Below, one piece after another: positions 1 to 8,372 of a stretch of DNA of 10,617 nucleotides. Position 1 is the first letter of the stretch, and each line of letters starts with the position of its first letter. Below the pieces are notes generated by a model, which was given only the letters and a program-made list of their open reading frames with translations, was not told the DNA's origin and made no database searches. Made by a program: the position numbers and the translations under genes. The stretch comes from JBCDBY01 sp039182715 (GTDB lineage: Bacteria > Planctomycetota > PLA2), in the NCBI GenBank assembly GCA_039182715.1, contig JBCDBY010000152.1, positions 1-10,617 of the forward strand, read 5' to 3'.

Positions 1-24
1 CCGATGAAGAGTCTATCCGGAACC

Positions 25-59
25 ACGTTCGACGTCGGACGTTCGACGTTGAACGTCGA
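25..59. repeat. Degenerate 7-base tandem repeat downstream of tsaB
   Basis: Five consecutive heptamers, acgttcg, acgtcgg, acgttcg, acgttga and acgtcga, fill positions 25-59 without a break. All begin with acgt and vary only in the last three bases. A further copy of the word lies at about 174-181 across the tsaB stop. The tract contains short self-complementary parts around 44-59. The rest of 1-170 shows no convincing gene, promoter or terminator. Confidence 0.7.
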
Positions 60-170
60 CAGCCCACGGGTCAGTCCTCCGACCCGGCACCCTCCAGCGC
101 CCGCAGGCGCACGTCGAGGGCGTGAATCGCGCGCGCCGACGGAGAACCGGTGCCCGCTCGTCGACGAGAG

Positions 171-854
171 TCAAACGTCGAACGGACCCGTCTGCTGCCG
201 GCGCAGTTCCGGATCCGAAAGTCGGAGGTACATCGGGCGCAGCGTGTCCGCGCTCTGTCCCTCGCCGCGCGCGAAGGCGTCGCGGGCGAGGCGCGCGATG
301 ACGTCCGGTCGCACCGGCACGTCGGCCGTGCCGGGAAAGCGCGCGAACAGCTCCTCGTACGCCTCGCGCGCGTCGCCGAGCACGCAGGTGTCGGCGGGCA
401 GCGAAGCGGCGAAGTCCGCCGCCGGAACGTGTTCGTAGTCGCCCTGCGCCTCGAGCGCGCCGTCGCGGCGCGTGAAGCGGGCGGCGAAGACGTGCTCGCG
501 GCGCGCGTTGAGCGCGACGGCGACGTGGGTGGCCTCGGCGGGCGCGGCGGCGGCGATGCCGTGCAGCGAGCCGAGCGGCAGCACCGGCAGTCCTTCGGCG
601 TAGGCGAGCGTGGCGGCCGTTGCGATGCCGATCCGGATTCCGGTGAACGATCCGGGGCCGATGGCGCAGGCGATGCCGCCGAGGTCGGTCAGGGCGAGGC
701 CGGCGTCGTCGAGCAGGCGCTTGACCTGGGGGATCAGGTCGCGGCCGCGCGCGCTGTCCGGCGGAATCAGGCCGGTGGCGATGTCGCGATCGCCGGCGAG
801 TGCGGCGCCGCCGCCCGGGCCGGTCACGTCGATGGCGAGAATGGGGGCGGTCAT
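171..854 (-). CDS. tsaB: tRNA threonylcarbamoyladenosine biosynthesis protein TsaB
   Basis: TsaB is the ASKHA-fold partner of TsaD in the cytoplasmic complex that makes the t6A37 modification of ANN-decoding tRNAs. The 227-residue protein has the usual length. It starts with the phosphate-1-like strand ILAIDVTG (residues 5-12) and carries the family signature IGPGSFTGIRIGIATA at residues 65-80, followed by LNARREHVFAARF, which matches the LDAR..EVY..RF region of the family. The usual RxHSExLLP segment is altered here to RGRDLIPQ, so the sequence is divergent but complete. The ATG overlaps the stop of cdaR as ATGA, so translation is probably coupled. The stop is TGA. The last codons and the stop lie in a word (aaacgtcgaacg, plus strand) that resembles the downstream heptamer repeat, so the extreme C-terminus may have been reshaped by it. 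No rimI or tsaD is visible before the window ends. Confidence 0.93.
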   Translation of the reverse strand: MTAPILAIDVTGPGGGAALAGDRDIATGLIPPDSARGRDLIPQVKRLLDDAGLALTDLGGIACAIGPGSFTGIRIGIATAATLAYAEGLPVLPLGSLHGIAAAAPAEATHVAVALNARREHVFAARFTRRDGALEAQGDYEHVPAADFAASLPADTCVLGDAREAYEELFARFPGTADVPVRPDVIARLARDAFARGEGQSADTLRPMYLRLSDPELRRQQTGPFDV

Positions 855-2047
855 TCGGGTTTCTTGTCGAAGCGCAGGCCGAGCGTGGTGCCGGGATCGT
901 CGTCGGTGGCGATGCGCACGCCTTCCGGCAGCGTCGGGTCGACGGTGAGGGAGAGTCGCACGAGCAGCGTGTTGTCGCGCACCTCCGCGTTGGCGAAGTC
1001 GAGGACGAGCTGCACCTTGGACTCGATCTCCTCCTCACGGCCCTCCAGGCTGCGCGGCACTTCGAGGGGGAAGTGCTTCACCTGCGACCAGTCTTCGTCG
1101 TGGTTGAGCACGGTGCTCTTGGCTCCGATGAGGCCGCGCAGGACGTACTCCTCGAGAGGGGCGGGCCCCGCATCCGGATTGAAGAAGCGCAGCTGCAGCG
1201 AGACCTCCACCGTGGAACGACGCGGCTCCAGATTGCAGCGGAACGTCAGCACTTCCTGCAGCGTGTCGACCTTCATCGCCGGCTGCTCGATGCGCACGCC
1301 GCGACGGATGTTGATGCCGGCGCCATCCCAGTCGATGCTCTTGATCGGGAAGCTGCCGTTCGCCTCCTCCAGCGTCGTGGCGTCGCGCAGCAGCAGCGCC
1401 AGCGGCTCGATCTCGACGTAGATCTCCAGCTTGTCGGGCAGGTTCTCCGGAAGCGAGCTCTTTGGGCCCGAGATGGAGATGGAGGCAAGTTCGTCCGGCC
1501 AGACCAGCTCGCCGGGCTCGTTGTTCGGCCACTGGAAGTCGGAGTCGGCCGGCAGGATCAGCTTCTCCCTCTGATCCGCGCGCAGGCGGGGCGTGAGCGT
1601 CAGGTTGAGCCGTCGTTCGAGCGGCAGCTTGACGATCTGGTCGGCCATCTTCAGCTCGAAGTCGCGCGCCAACTCCCAGGGAATGTCCTCGGCGCGGCAA
1701 AACGCGGCATCGAGCACGACGCCCTGCTCCGGATCATGGCGCACGAGAAATGCGTCGTCGATGAGGAGCTTCTTGCGGAAGCCGGCGGCGCGCAGTCCGG
1801 CGATCTCGCGCGTGAGAATCTCGCGCAGGCCCGTCACGCGGATATCCCTGAGCTCGACGCTCTCCCGGGTGAGGACCCAGTTCCGGTCCACCTCGCGGCT
1901 CAGCTCGAACTCGATGGTGAGCTTCTCGATGATCTGCGTCTCGGAGATGCTCTGCTGCGTGAAGACGAAGAGCACGATCGCGAGCAGCAGCGAAACGAGC
2001 TTGGTGACGATGTTGTCGGTGAAGATGCCGAGCAGGAAGTCCTTCAT
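851..2047 (-). CDS. cdaR: YbbR-domain membrane protein, CdaA regulator CdaR
   Basis: This is a 398-residue protein with one N-terminal membrane segment (about residues 13-31, NIVTKLVSLLLAIVLFVFT) and a long soluble, beta-rich, extracytoplasmic part. That layout, together with its place directly after cdaA, identifies it as a CdaR/YbbR-family protein. In Firmicutes the family binds CdaA and modulates c-di-AMP synthesis. The repeated YbbR domains diverge strongly in sequence. Segments such as ASISISGPKSSLPENLPDKLEIYVEIEPL (here near residues 187-215) have the pattern of a YbbR strand: a 'v.v.Gp...l......v.a.vdl' motif. The ATG overlaps the cdaA stop as ATGA, and its own stop overlaps the tsaB ATG in the same way, so the three genes are almost certainly co-translated. 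Membership of the family rests mainly on topology and position. The regulatory role in a diderm is inference. Confidence 0.8.
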   Translation of the reverse strand: MKDFLLGIFTDNIVTKLVSLLLAIVLFVFTQQSISETQIIEKLTIEFELSREVDRNWVLTRESVELRDIRVTGLREILTREIAGLRAAGFRKKLLIDDAFLVRHDPEQGVVLDAAFCRAEDIPWELARDFELKMADQIVKLPLERRLNLTLTPRLRADQREKLILPADSDFQWPNNEPGELVWPDELASISISGPKSSLPENLPDKLEIYVEIEPLALLLRDATTLEEANGSFPIKSIDWDGAGINIRRGVRIEQPAMKVDTLQEVLTFRCNLEPRRSTVEVSLQLRFFNPDAGPAPLEEYVLRGLIGAKSTVLNHDEDWSQVKHFPLEVPRSLEGREEEIESKVQLVLDFANAEVRDNTLLVRLSLTVDPTLPEGVRIATDDDPGTTLGLRFDKKPE

Positions 2048-2853
2048 GCCGTCGGGATCTCCTCACCGGAGAGCAGCAACTTGAGGGTCTCCTCCATCTT
2101 CACCGTGTCCTCCTGCGGGAAGAGCTGACCGCCGTAGACCAGGCTGATGGCGCCGGTCTCTTCCGAGGTCACGATGACGACCGCGTCGGACTCCTCGGTG
2201 ATCCCCATCGCCGCGCGATGGCGCGTGCCGTAGCGCTTGGGCAGCGAGGGGTTCTGGGTCAGCGGCAACACCGCGCCCGCCGCCTCGATGCGGTCGCCGC
2301 GAATGATCACGGCGCCGTCGTGCAGCAGGGTGGGGGTGGTGAAGATCGTGTCGAGCAGCTCGGCGCGCACGGCGGCGTCGATGCGCACCGAGCGGTCGAT
2401 GTAGGGCTGCAGGGTGATCTCGCGCTCGACCACGACCATGGAACCCACGTGGTTCTTGCCGAAGCGGCGCGCGGCGCGGCAGATCTCGTCCTCGGCCGAG
2501 GGGCCGGCGTCGCCCGCCTCGATGCCCATGCGTCGCAGGAAGCGCGAGAACTGCGTGCGATTCAACCGGCTGATGCCGTGGCGGAACTCGGGCTGGAAGA
2601 TGATCACCACGCTGATGAAGGTGAACACGATGAAGTAGGTGAAGATCTGGCTCAGCGCCGCCATGCCGAGCAGGTCGAACATCTTCACCGCGAACAGGAT
2701 CCCGAGGATGGCGAAGAAGCCGATCGAACGCAGGAAGCTGCCGGCGATCGTGGTTTCCAGGTAGCGCAGCGTCCAGTACACCAGGAACCAGAGCACGCCG
2801 ATCTGGGCGAGGTTGACGCCGGTGAAATACAGCCGCAGATCCTGAACGTTCAC
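2044..2853 (-). CDS. cdaA: Diadenylate cyclase CdaA (c-di-AMP synthase)
   Basis: CdaA condenses two ATP to cyclic di-AMP at the inner face of the cytoplasmic membrane. The 269-residue protein has the class layout. Three hydrophobic segments lie at about residues 14-30, 42-62 and 66-86, ending in the typical VVIIFQPEFR. The DAC (DisA_N) domain follows, with the catalytic DGA motif at 179-181 (LLHDGAVII) and the RHR motif at 211-213 (GTRHRAAMGITEESDAV), then VTSEETGAIS. All key residues are present, so it should be active. The start codon is GTG (plus 2851-2853). An AAGGAG element sits only two bases upstream, which is unusually close, but no better in-frame start exists. It follows folP after 37 bases and overlaps cdaR by four. 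The full N-terminal membrane part separates it from soluble DisA. Confidence 0.96.
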   Translation of the reverse strand: MNVQDLRLYFTGVNLAQIGVLWFLVYWTLRYLETTIAGSFLRSIGFFAILGILFAVKMFDLLGMAALSQIFTYFIVFTFISVVIIFQPEFRHGISRLNRTQFSRFLRRMGIEAGDAGPSAEDEICRAARRFGKNHVGSMVVVEREITLQPYIDRSVRIDAAVRAELLDTIFTTPTLLHDGAVIIRGDRIEAAGAVLPLTQNPSLPKRYGTRHRAAMGITEESDAVVIVTSEETGAISLVYGGQLFPQEDTVKMEETLKLLLSGEEIPTA

Positions 2854-2855
2854 AA

Positions 2856-2861
2856 CTCCTT
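2856..2861 (-). promoter_or_regulatory. Ribosome binding site of cdaA with very short spacing
   Basis: The minus strand reads AAGGAG, then TT, then the GTG start of cdaA. The Shine-Dalgarno match is the best in the window, but a two-base spacer is shorter than the usual five to nine. Either translation is inefficient, or it depends partly on ribosomes arriving from folP, whose stop is about 30 bases upstream. Confidence 0.5.
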
Positions 2862-2890
2862 ACTTTATCGGCAGTTCGGAACGTTGCTCG

Positions 2891-3694
2891 TTACCACGAA
2901 GCGGCAATTCGTACGGCGTCGAAGGCGGGCGCCACATCGTGCACCCGGACGACCGCCGAGCCGGCCGCGGCGACCCGCGTGACCGCGGCCGTCGTGGCGT
3001 CGCCGCGCGCCTCGACGGGGCGCCCGGTCAGGGCCTCGAGAAAGCGCTTGCGCGAGACGCCGAGCAGCAGTGGATAGCCGTGCGCGGCGAGGCGAGGGAG
3101 TGCGGCGAGCAGGGCGGTGTTGTGCTCCAGCGTCTTCCCGAAGCCGATGCCGGGATCGAGCAGGATGCGGTCGCGGGCGACCCCGGCCTGCTCGGCGGCG
3201 GCGGCGCGGGCCAGCAGATAGCCCTCCACCTCGGCGACCACGTCGTCGTAATGGGGCGCAGCCTGCATGGTCCCGGGCTCGCCCTGCATGTGCATCAGGC
3301 AGATCCCGGCCCCGCGCTCGGCGACCAGCGGGAGCATGGCGGGGTCGGCCGCGCCCGAGACGTCGTTGACCAGCTCCACCCCGAGGTCGAGCGCCCGGGC
3401 GGCGGTGGCCGCGTGGCGGGTGTCGATGCTGACCGGGGAGCCGCGCAGCGCCGTCAGAACCGGCTCGACCCGGGCCCACTCGTCCGCCGGCGTCACCGGC
3501 GCCGCTCCCGGCCGGGTCGACTCGCCGCCGACGTCGAGAATCGCCGCGCCGTCGGCCAGCATCCGTCGCCCCGATGCGGCCGCGGCCTCGGCATCGAAGT
3601 GCACGCCCCCGTCCGAGAACGAGTCGGGCGTCACGTTGAGGATGCCCATGACGAGGGCGTGAGGGCGGGCGGCGAGCGCTTCGAAGAACGTCAC
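2891..3694 (-). CDS. folP: Dihydropteroate synthase
   Basis: FolP joins p-aminobenzoate to 6-hydroxymethyl-7,8-dihydropterin pyrophosphate in folate synthesis; it is the sulfonamide target. All signature loops of the TIM barrel are present: MGILNVTPDSFSDGG (16-30), DVGGESTRPG (54-63), SIDT (89-92), NDVSG (110-114), LMHMQGEPGTMQ (133-144), DPGIGFGKT (180-188), GVSRKRF (212-218) and the C-terminal RVHDV (250-254). I chose the GTG at 3694. It gives 267 residues, the normal length, and forms a GTGA overlap with the stop of the upstream membrane protein. A longer open frame exists upstream, but it runs over that gene and has no FolP character. The stop is TAA, the only TAA among the genes here. 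Placement before cdaA and cdaR is a recurrent bacterial arrangement. Confidence 0.97.
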   Translation of the reverse strand: MTFFEALAARPHALVMGILNVTPDSFSDGGVHFDAEAAAASGRRMLADGAAILDVGGESTRPGAAPVTPADEWARVEPVLTALRGSPVSIDTRHAATAARALDLGVELVNDVSGAADPAMLPLVAERGAGICLMHMQGEPGTMQAAPHYDDVVAEVEGYLLARAAAAEQAGVARDRILLDPGIGFGKTLEHNTALLAALPRLAAHGYPLLLGVSRKRFLEALTGRPVEARGDATTAAVTRVAAAGSAVVRVHDVAPAFDAVRIAASW

Positions 3695-4653
3695 GTGCGA
3701 TGGATCAGCCGGATGGACCACTCCAACGGCTTGAGCAGATAGTAGGTCAGCCGGGCTGCTCGACGCGAGCGGATGCGGCGGGCGATGGGCGGGCCGACGC
3801 GGTCGTAGACCACGCGCAGCGCGCGGTGCACGCGGGGCGCGTAGCGGGCGAGCTGGTACTCGGCAGCCTTGCAGAGGACCAGCTGTCGGGTCGACGGGGC
3901 GCCTCGGGCGGCGGCCGTCACGATGAAGCAGGGCGGGGGCGGGGCGTCGGGTGGGAGCGATCGATAGAGCTCCTCGGCGCGCCGCAGGGCGTGGGTCCAC
4001 GCGAGCGCGTACCCGGCGAACCATGGCAGAATGGTCCAGACCGCGGGCCGCCCGGGCCCGAGACGTTTCCAGGCGAAGGCGTAGGCGAGGAGCGCGTAGG
4101 CGGGCGCGGCCGGAAGCATCGACAGCGCGACCACCACGGTGACGGGGTACGCGGCGAACGCCACCAGTCCCAATAGTACGGCCAGCGCGACGCCGGTCCT
4201 TGGGCGAACCGGCCCCTCGCGCGGGTCGACGATGATCTCCCCGACAATCAGGACCACGATGGGCACGAGGCCCATGACCATGAACGCCGTGCGTGGGAAG
4301 AGCCAGACCTGGATCGCAATGAACGTGAACGAGACGAGCATGCCGGCCGCCAGCGCCGGCTTGGTCCAGCGACCGCGCTTCGCGCGAGCCGGCGCGAACA
4401 GCGTCGTGAGGAGCGCGCACGCGGCGCCCCCGACGAGCACGCCGAATCCCGTGGCCGGGACGCGATGGAAGAGGAGCGTGAGGATGCCGTCGGGCCGTCC
4501 CGATTGCCACGTGGGGCCCCAGTACGATCCGATTTGGGTGAGGAAGCACAGTGCCGGAAGCACCACGCCCGCGAACACCGCATAGATCTGCAGCCGCTGC
4601 TCGCGCGACCGCTGCGTCTGCTCGTGCGCCAGAGCCTCGACATCCACGCCCAT
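3691..4653 (-). CDS. Polytopic membrane protein with C-terminal CFIVTAA motif, function unknown
   Basis: The 320-residue protein has a charged N-terminus (residues 1-20) and then about six hydrophobic segments (near 23-40, 68-86, 98-118, 124-142, 154-180 and 184-220). A cytoplasmic-looking C-terminal part contains CFIVTAAARG at 242-251 and ends in a basic helix-rich stretch with HRALRVVYDRVGP and YYLLKPLEW (304-312). The Cys-Phe-Ile-x-Thr-Ala-Ala motif followed by a YD/YY..GP region recalls the widespread, uncharacterised 'CFIATAAYG' tail and an uncharacterised membrane family (DUF6688-like) that I recall mainly from planctomycetes. Neither could be checked here. It is the first gene after the ftsH terminator and overlaps folP by GTGA, so FolP translation is coupled to it. 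The start could be the ATG at 4653 (GAGG only two bases away) or a GTG two codons later with better spacing. No enzymatic function can be assigned. Confidence 0.85.
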   Translation of the reverse strand: MGVDVEALAHEQTQRSREQRLQIYAVFAGVVLPALCFLTQIGSYWGPTWQSGRPDGILTLLFHRVPATGFGVLVGGAACALLTTLFAPARAKRGRWTKPALAAGMLVSFTFIAIQVWLFPRTAFMVMGLVPIVVLIVGEIIVDPREGPVRPRTGVALAVLLGLVAFAAYPVTVVVALSMLPAAPAYALLAYAFAWKRLGPGRPAVWTILPWFAGYALAWTHALRRAEELYRSLPPDAPPPPCFIVTAAARGAPSTRQLVLCKAAEYQLARYAPRVHRALRVVYDRVGPPIARRIRSRRAARLTYYLLKPLEWSIRLIHRT

Positions 4654-4678
4654 CGCCTCAGCCTAGGCCCTCGTCACG

Positions 4679-4707
4679 AAAAAAGGGCTCGCGCGAGCGA
4701 GCCCCTT
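4679..4707 (-). terminator. Rho-independent terminator of the ftsH unit
   Basis: On the minus strand the arm GGGCTCGC, the loop TCGC and the arm GCGAGCCC (4704-4685) form a perfect 8-bp stem. One G-U and two A-U pairs can extend it to 11 bp, and TTTTTT follows (4684-4679). It lies 39 bases after the ftsH stop and 25 bases before the next start codon, so it separates the two transcription units of the window. Confidence 0.9.
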
Positions 4708-4735
4708 CTGTGCTTCCATGCTTCTGGGCTTCTGT
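4704..4735. repeat. Degenerate 8-base tandem repeat between ftsH and its terminator
   Basis: On the minus strand four octamers follow each other: ACAGAAGC, CCAGAAGC, ATGGAAGC and ACAGAAGG. The last unit runs into the left arm of the terminator stem. The tract is non-coding. Its style, a short degenerate word repeated a few times in a gap, matches the heptamer tracts at 25-59 and 9154-9181. Confidence 0.65.
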
Positions 4736-4745
4736 GGTCAGCCCA

Positions 4746-6838
<2,093 letters not shown>

Positions 6839-6842
<4 letters not shown>

Positions 6843-7024
6843 TCGTTGCGATTCAGTTCCGGCGCTTCGAGCCAGTAGACGATCTGCTCGGCGATCTCTC
6901 GCAGAGCCTCTTCGGCCGCCTGGTCCTCGTTCATGAAGCGACCGGCGCGGTCGGATACGGTTTGGGACTAACGTAAGGTGTTGGTTCCTTTTTTTCTATG
7001 GGTCGCGCGGAACCGGAGCTCGAC
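6839..7024 (-). pseudogene. Rest of the lptE reading frame beyond the first amber codon
   Basis: After the TAG at 7025-7027 the same frame continues without frameshift. It gives VELRFRATHRKKGTNTLR, a second TAG at 6968-6970, then SQTVSDRAGRF and the helical segment MNEDQAAEEALREIAEQIV with YWLEAPELNRNE before a TGA at 6839-6841. That TGA overlaps the ftsH ATG as ATGA. The segment resembles the end of LptE proteins: a strand after the conserved VDW, then a C-terminal amphipathic helix ending in IV..lEaP. Joined to the upstream ORF it gives 176 sense and amber codons, a normal LptE length. An ATG at 6934 could also start a 31-residue peptide. Between the ambers, codon choice is odd for this genome (AGA, AAA, AAA, GGA, TTA), with a run of seven A. 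Confidence 0.7.
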
Positions 7025-7369
7025 CTACCAATCGACGATAAACGACGATTCTCGCACGGAATCGTCGATGTCCCCGCTCAAAACGCGCTCCGAGGCGCGG
7101 GTGATGGTGCCGGTCACGAGCCATTCCGCCTTGTCTTTGGATTCGGGCGATTGCGGGCTCCGGATGCGGATTTCATCCGCCACCAGCACGCTCAGGCGGT
7201 TCTCCAGGTTGCGCCGGAAGGTGTCGTTGTCGAACGGCAGCACGGCGATCTTCGGCAGCTGCTGGGTGGCGGCCAGCGGCTTCTGCCCGTGGTCGGGCCG
7301 CGTCGAGTAGCCGCACGAGGCGCCGCCGGCGGCGAGACAGGTGGCGAGCAGCAGGCCCCGGATGGTCAT
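7025..7369 (-). CDS. lptE: LptE-like LPS assembly lipoprotein, ends early at an amber codon
   Basis: LptE is the outer membrane lipoprotein that plugs LptD and helps place LPS at the cell surface. The open frame gives 114 residues: a signal peptide ending at C19 (GGASCGYS; the -3 position is Gly, so the lipobox is weak, but a following Gly-Tyr is typical of LptE), IAVLPFDNDTFRRNLENRLS (41-60) with the family pattern 'F.N.t....lE..l...l..ei', then WLVTGTITRASERVLS and a stop right after SFIVDW. Family members are usually about 160-190 residues, so a third is missing. The missing part lies in frame downstream beyond two TAG codons (see 6839-7024). The ATG overlaps the bamD stop as ATGA. Either this is a recent pseudogene, a product of amber suppression or a sequence error, or a short LptE is made and the rest is relic. 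Confidence 0.8.
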   Translation of the reverse strand: MTIRGLLLATCLAAGGASCGYSTRPDHGQKPLAATQQLPKIAVLPFDNDTFRRNLENRLSVLVADEIRIRSPQSPESKDKAEWLVTGTITRASERVLSGDIDDSVRESSFIVDW

Positions 7370-8340
7370 GAGGCTGGATCCGCCGGCGGGTTCTCCGGCG
7401 CTCCCGGCCGCTCGACCACGCCGCGGTCGACGAGGATCTTCGCGCGGCGCGCCGCATCCTTGGCGGCCTTGCTGTCCGGGTAGGTGGTCAGCAGGAAGTT
7501 GTAGTAGAAAAGCGCCGCGCCCGGATTCCGGGTGCGCTCGTAGAAACGGCCGATGCGGTACTGCTTGCGACCCAGCCGCTCCATGATCTTGACCTGGTAC
7601 TCGCCGGCCGACTGGATCTTCTCCTCCAGCTCGACCTCCATGCCGTCGGCGCGCACCGCGTTCACGAAGTCGCGAAAGCTGCGCCGCGCGTCGAGCAGCA
7701 GCCGCTCGTCGTAGTCGGGCCCCTGGTTCATCTCGAACAGCGTGCGCGCGTACTGAAAGCGGGCGCGCAGCACGTGGCTGCTGCGCGGGTACTCCTGCAG
7801 CAGCTTCTGGAACGCGGTCGCCGCCTTCTGCCACGACCGGTCCTTCACGAAGTAGTCGCCGATATCCATCAGCGCGTCGTCCGCCAGCGAGTGGTTGCGG
7901 AAGGTGATCTGCATGTGCCCGAGCACGCGCGCGCCGACCAGCGGATCGGGCTTGAAGAAGAGCACGCCGCGCAGCGTCTTGTCGAAGTAGGCGTTGCCGA
8001 GCTTGTACTCGCCTTCGGCGGCGGCGACCGCGTAGCGGCTGTTGGGATAGCGGGTCGCGAAGTCCTGGTACGCCTTGAACGACGCGCCGCCGTAGCGCTC
8101 GAGCCGCTTCGACTCCGCCAGCAGGAAGCTCGCCTCCTCGTCCTCCAGGGACTCCGGGTGGCGCTGCTTGATGGCGATGAAGACCTCGCCGGCGCGCTTG
8201 TACTTGCCCTCTTCGAGCGCGTCCTTGCCGCGTTCGATGAGCCGGTCGGGCGGCTCGTTCGGCACGGGCGAGACGCACGCCGTCAGGGCGATGAGCCAAA
8301 TCGGCAGGAAAAGCGCCAGGTTTCGGGCCCGGGAGGTCAT
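7366..8340 (-). CDS. bamD: Outer membrane protein assembly lipoprotein BamD-like (TPR)
   Basis: BamD is the TPR lipoprotein of the BAM complex, which inserts beta-barrel proteins into the outer membrane. From the ATG at 8340 the protein has 324 residues. It begins with a basic signal peptide and a lipobox LTAC with lipid-attached C22. An all-helical region of TPR-like repeats follows: GKYKRAGEVFIAIKQRHPES (45-64), then units around FKAYQDFATRYPNS, WQKAATAFQKLLQEYPRSS and, near the end, GAALFYYNFLLTTYPDSKAAK. The 'A...F..l...YP.S' pattern is typical of BamD/YfiO. It is longer than the E. coli protein (about 245), and the tail is Pro-rich (PGAPENPPADPAS). A frame open 33 codons further upstream lacks a signal peptide and overlaps recO, so 8340 is preferred, although no clear Shine-Dalgarno is present. 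Other TPR lipoproteins cannot be fully excluded, but the adjacent lptE supports BamD. Confidence 0.85.
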   Translation of the reverse strand: MTSRARNLALFLPIWLIALTACVSPVPNEPPDRLIERGKDALEEGKYKRAGEVFIAIKQRHPESLEDEEASFLLAESKRLERYGGASFKAYQDFATRYPNSRYAVAAAEGEYKLGNAYFDKTLRGVLFFKPDPLVGARVLGHMQITFRNHSLADDALMDIGDYFVKDRSWQKAATAFQKLLQEYPRSSHVLRARFQYARTLFEMNQGPDYDERLLLDARRSFRDFVNAVRADGMEVELEEKIQSAGEYQVKIMERLGRKQYRIGRFYERTRNPGAALFYYNFLLTTYPDSKAAKDAARRAKILVDRGVVERPGAPENPPADPAS

Positions 8341-8372
8341 GCGACGGATGGATTGCAACAAGCGAGCCAATG

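Noticed and set aside
68..175. Short minus-strand frame after tsaB reading ARAIHALDVRLRALEGAGSED and then TGA
   Set aside because: It looks faintly like the end of a coiled-coil protein but has no convincing start or ribosome binding site and crosses the tsaB stop. It was not annotated.
13..1038. 341-codon minus-strand frame over tsaB and the end of cdaR
   Set aside because: It is a shadow frame, Arg and Pro-rich, overlapping two recognised genes.
3695..4549. N-terminal extension of folP (552 codons)
   Set aside because: FolP motifs begin right after the GTG at 3694. The extension is an off-frame reading of the membrane protein gene.
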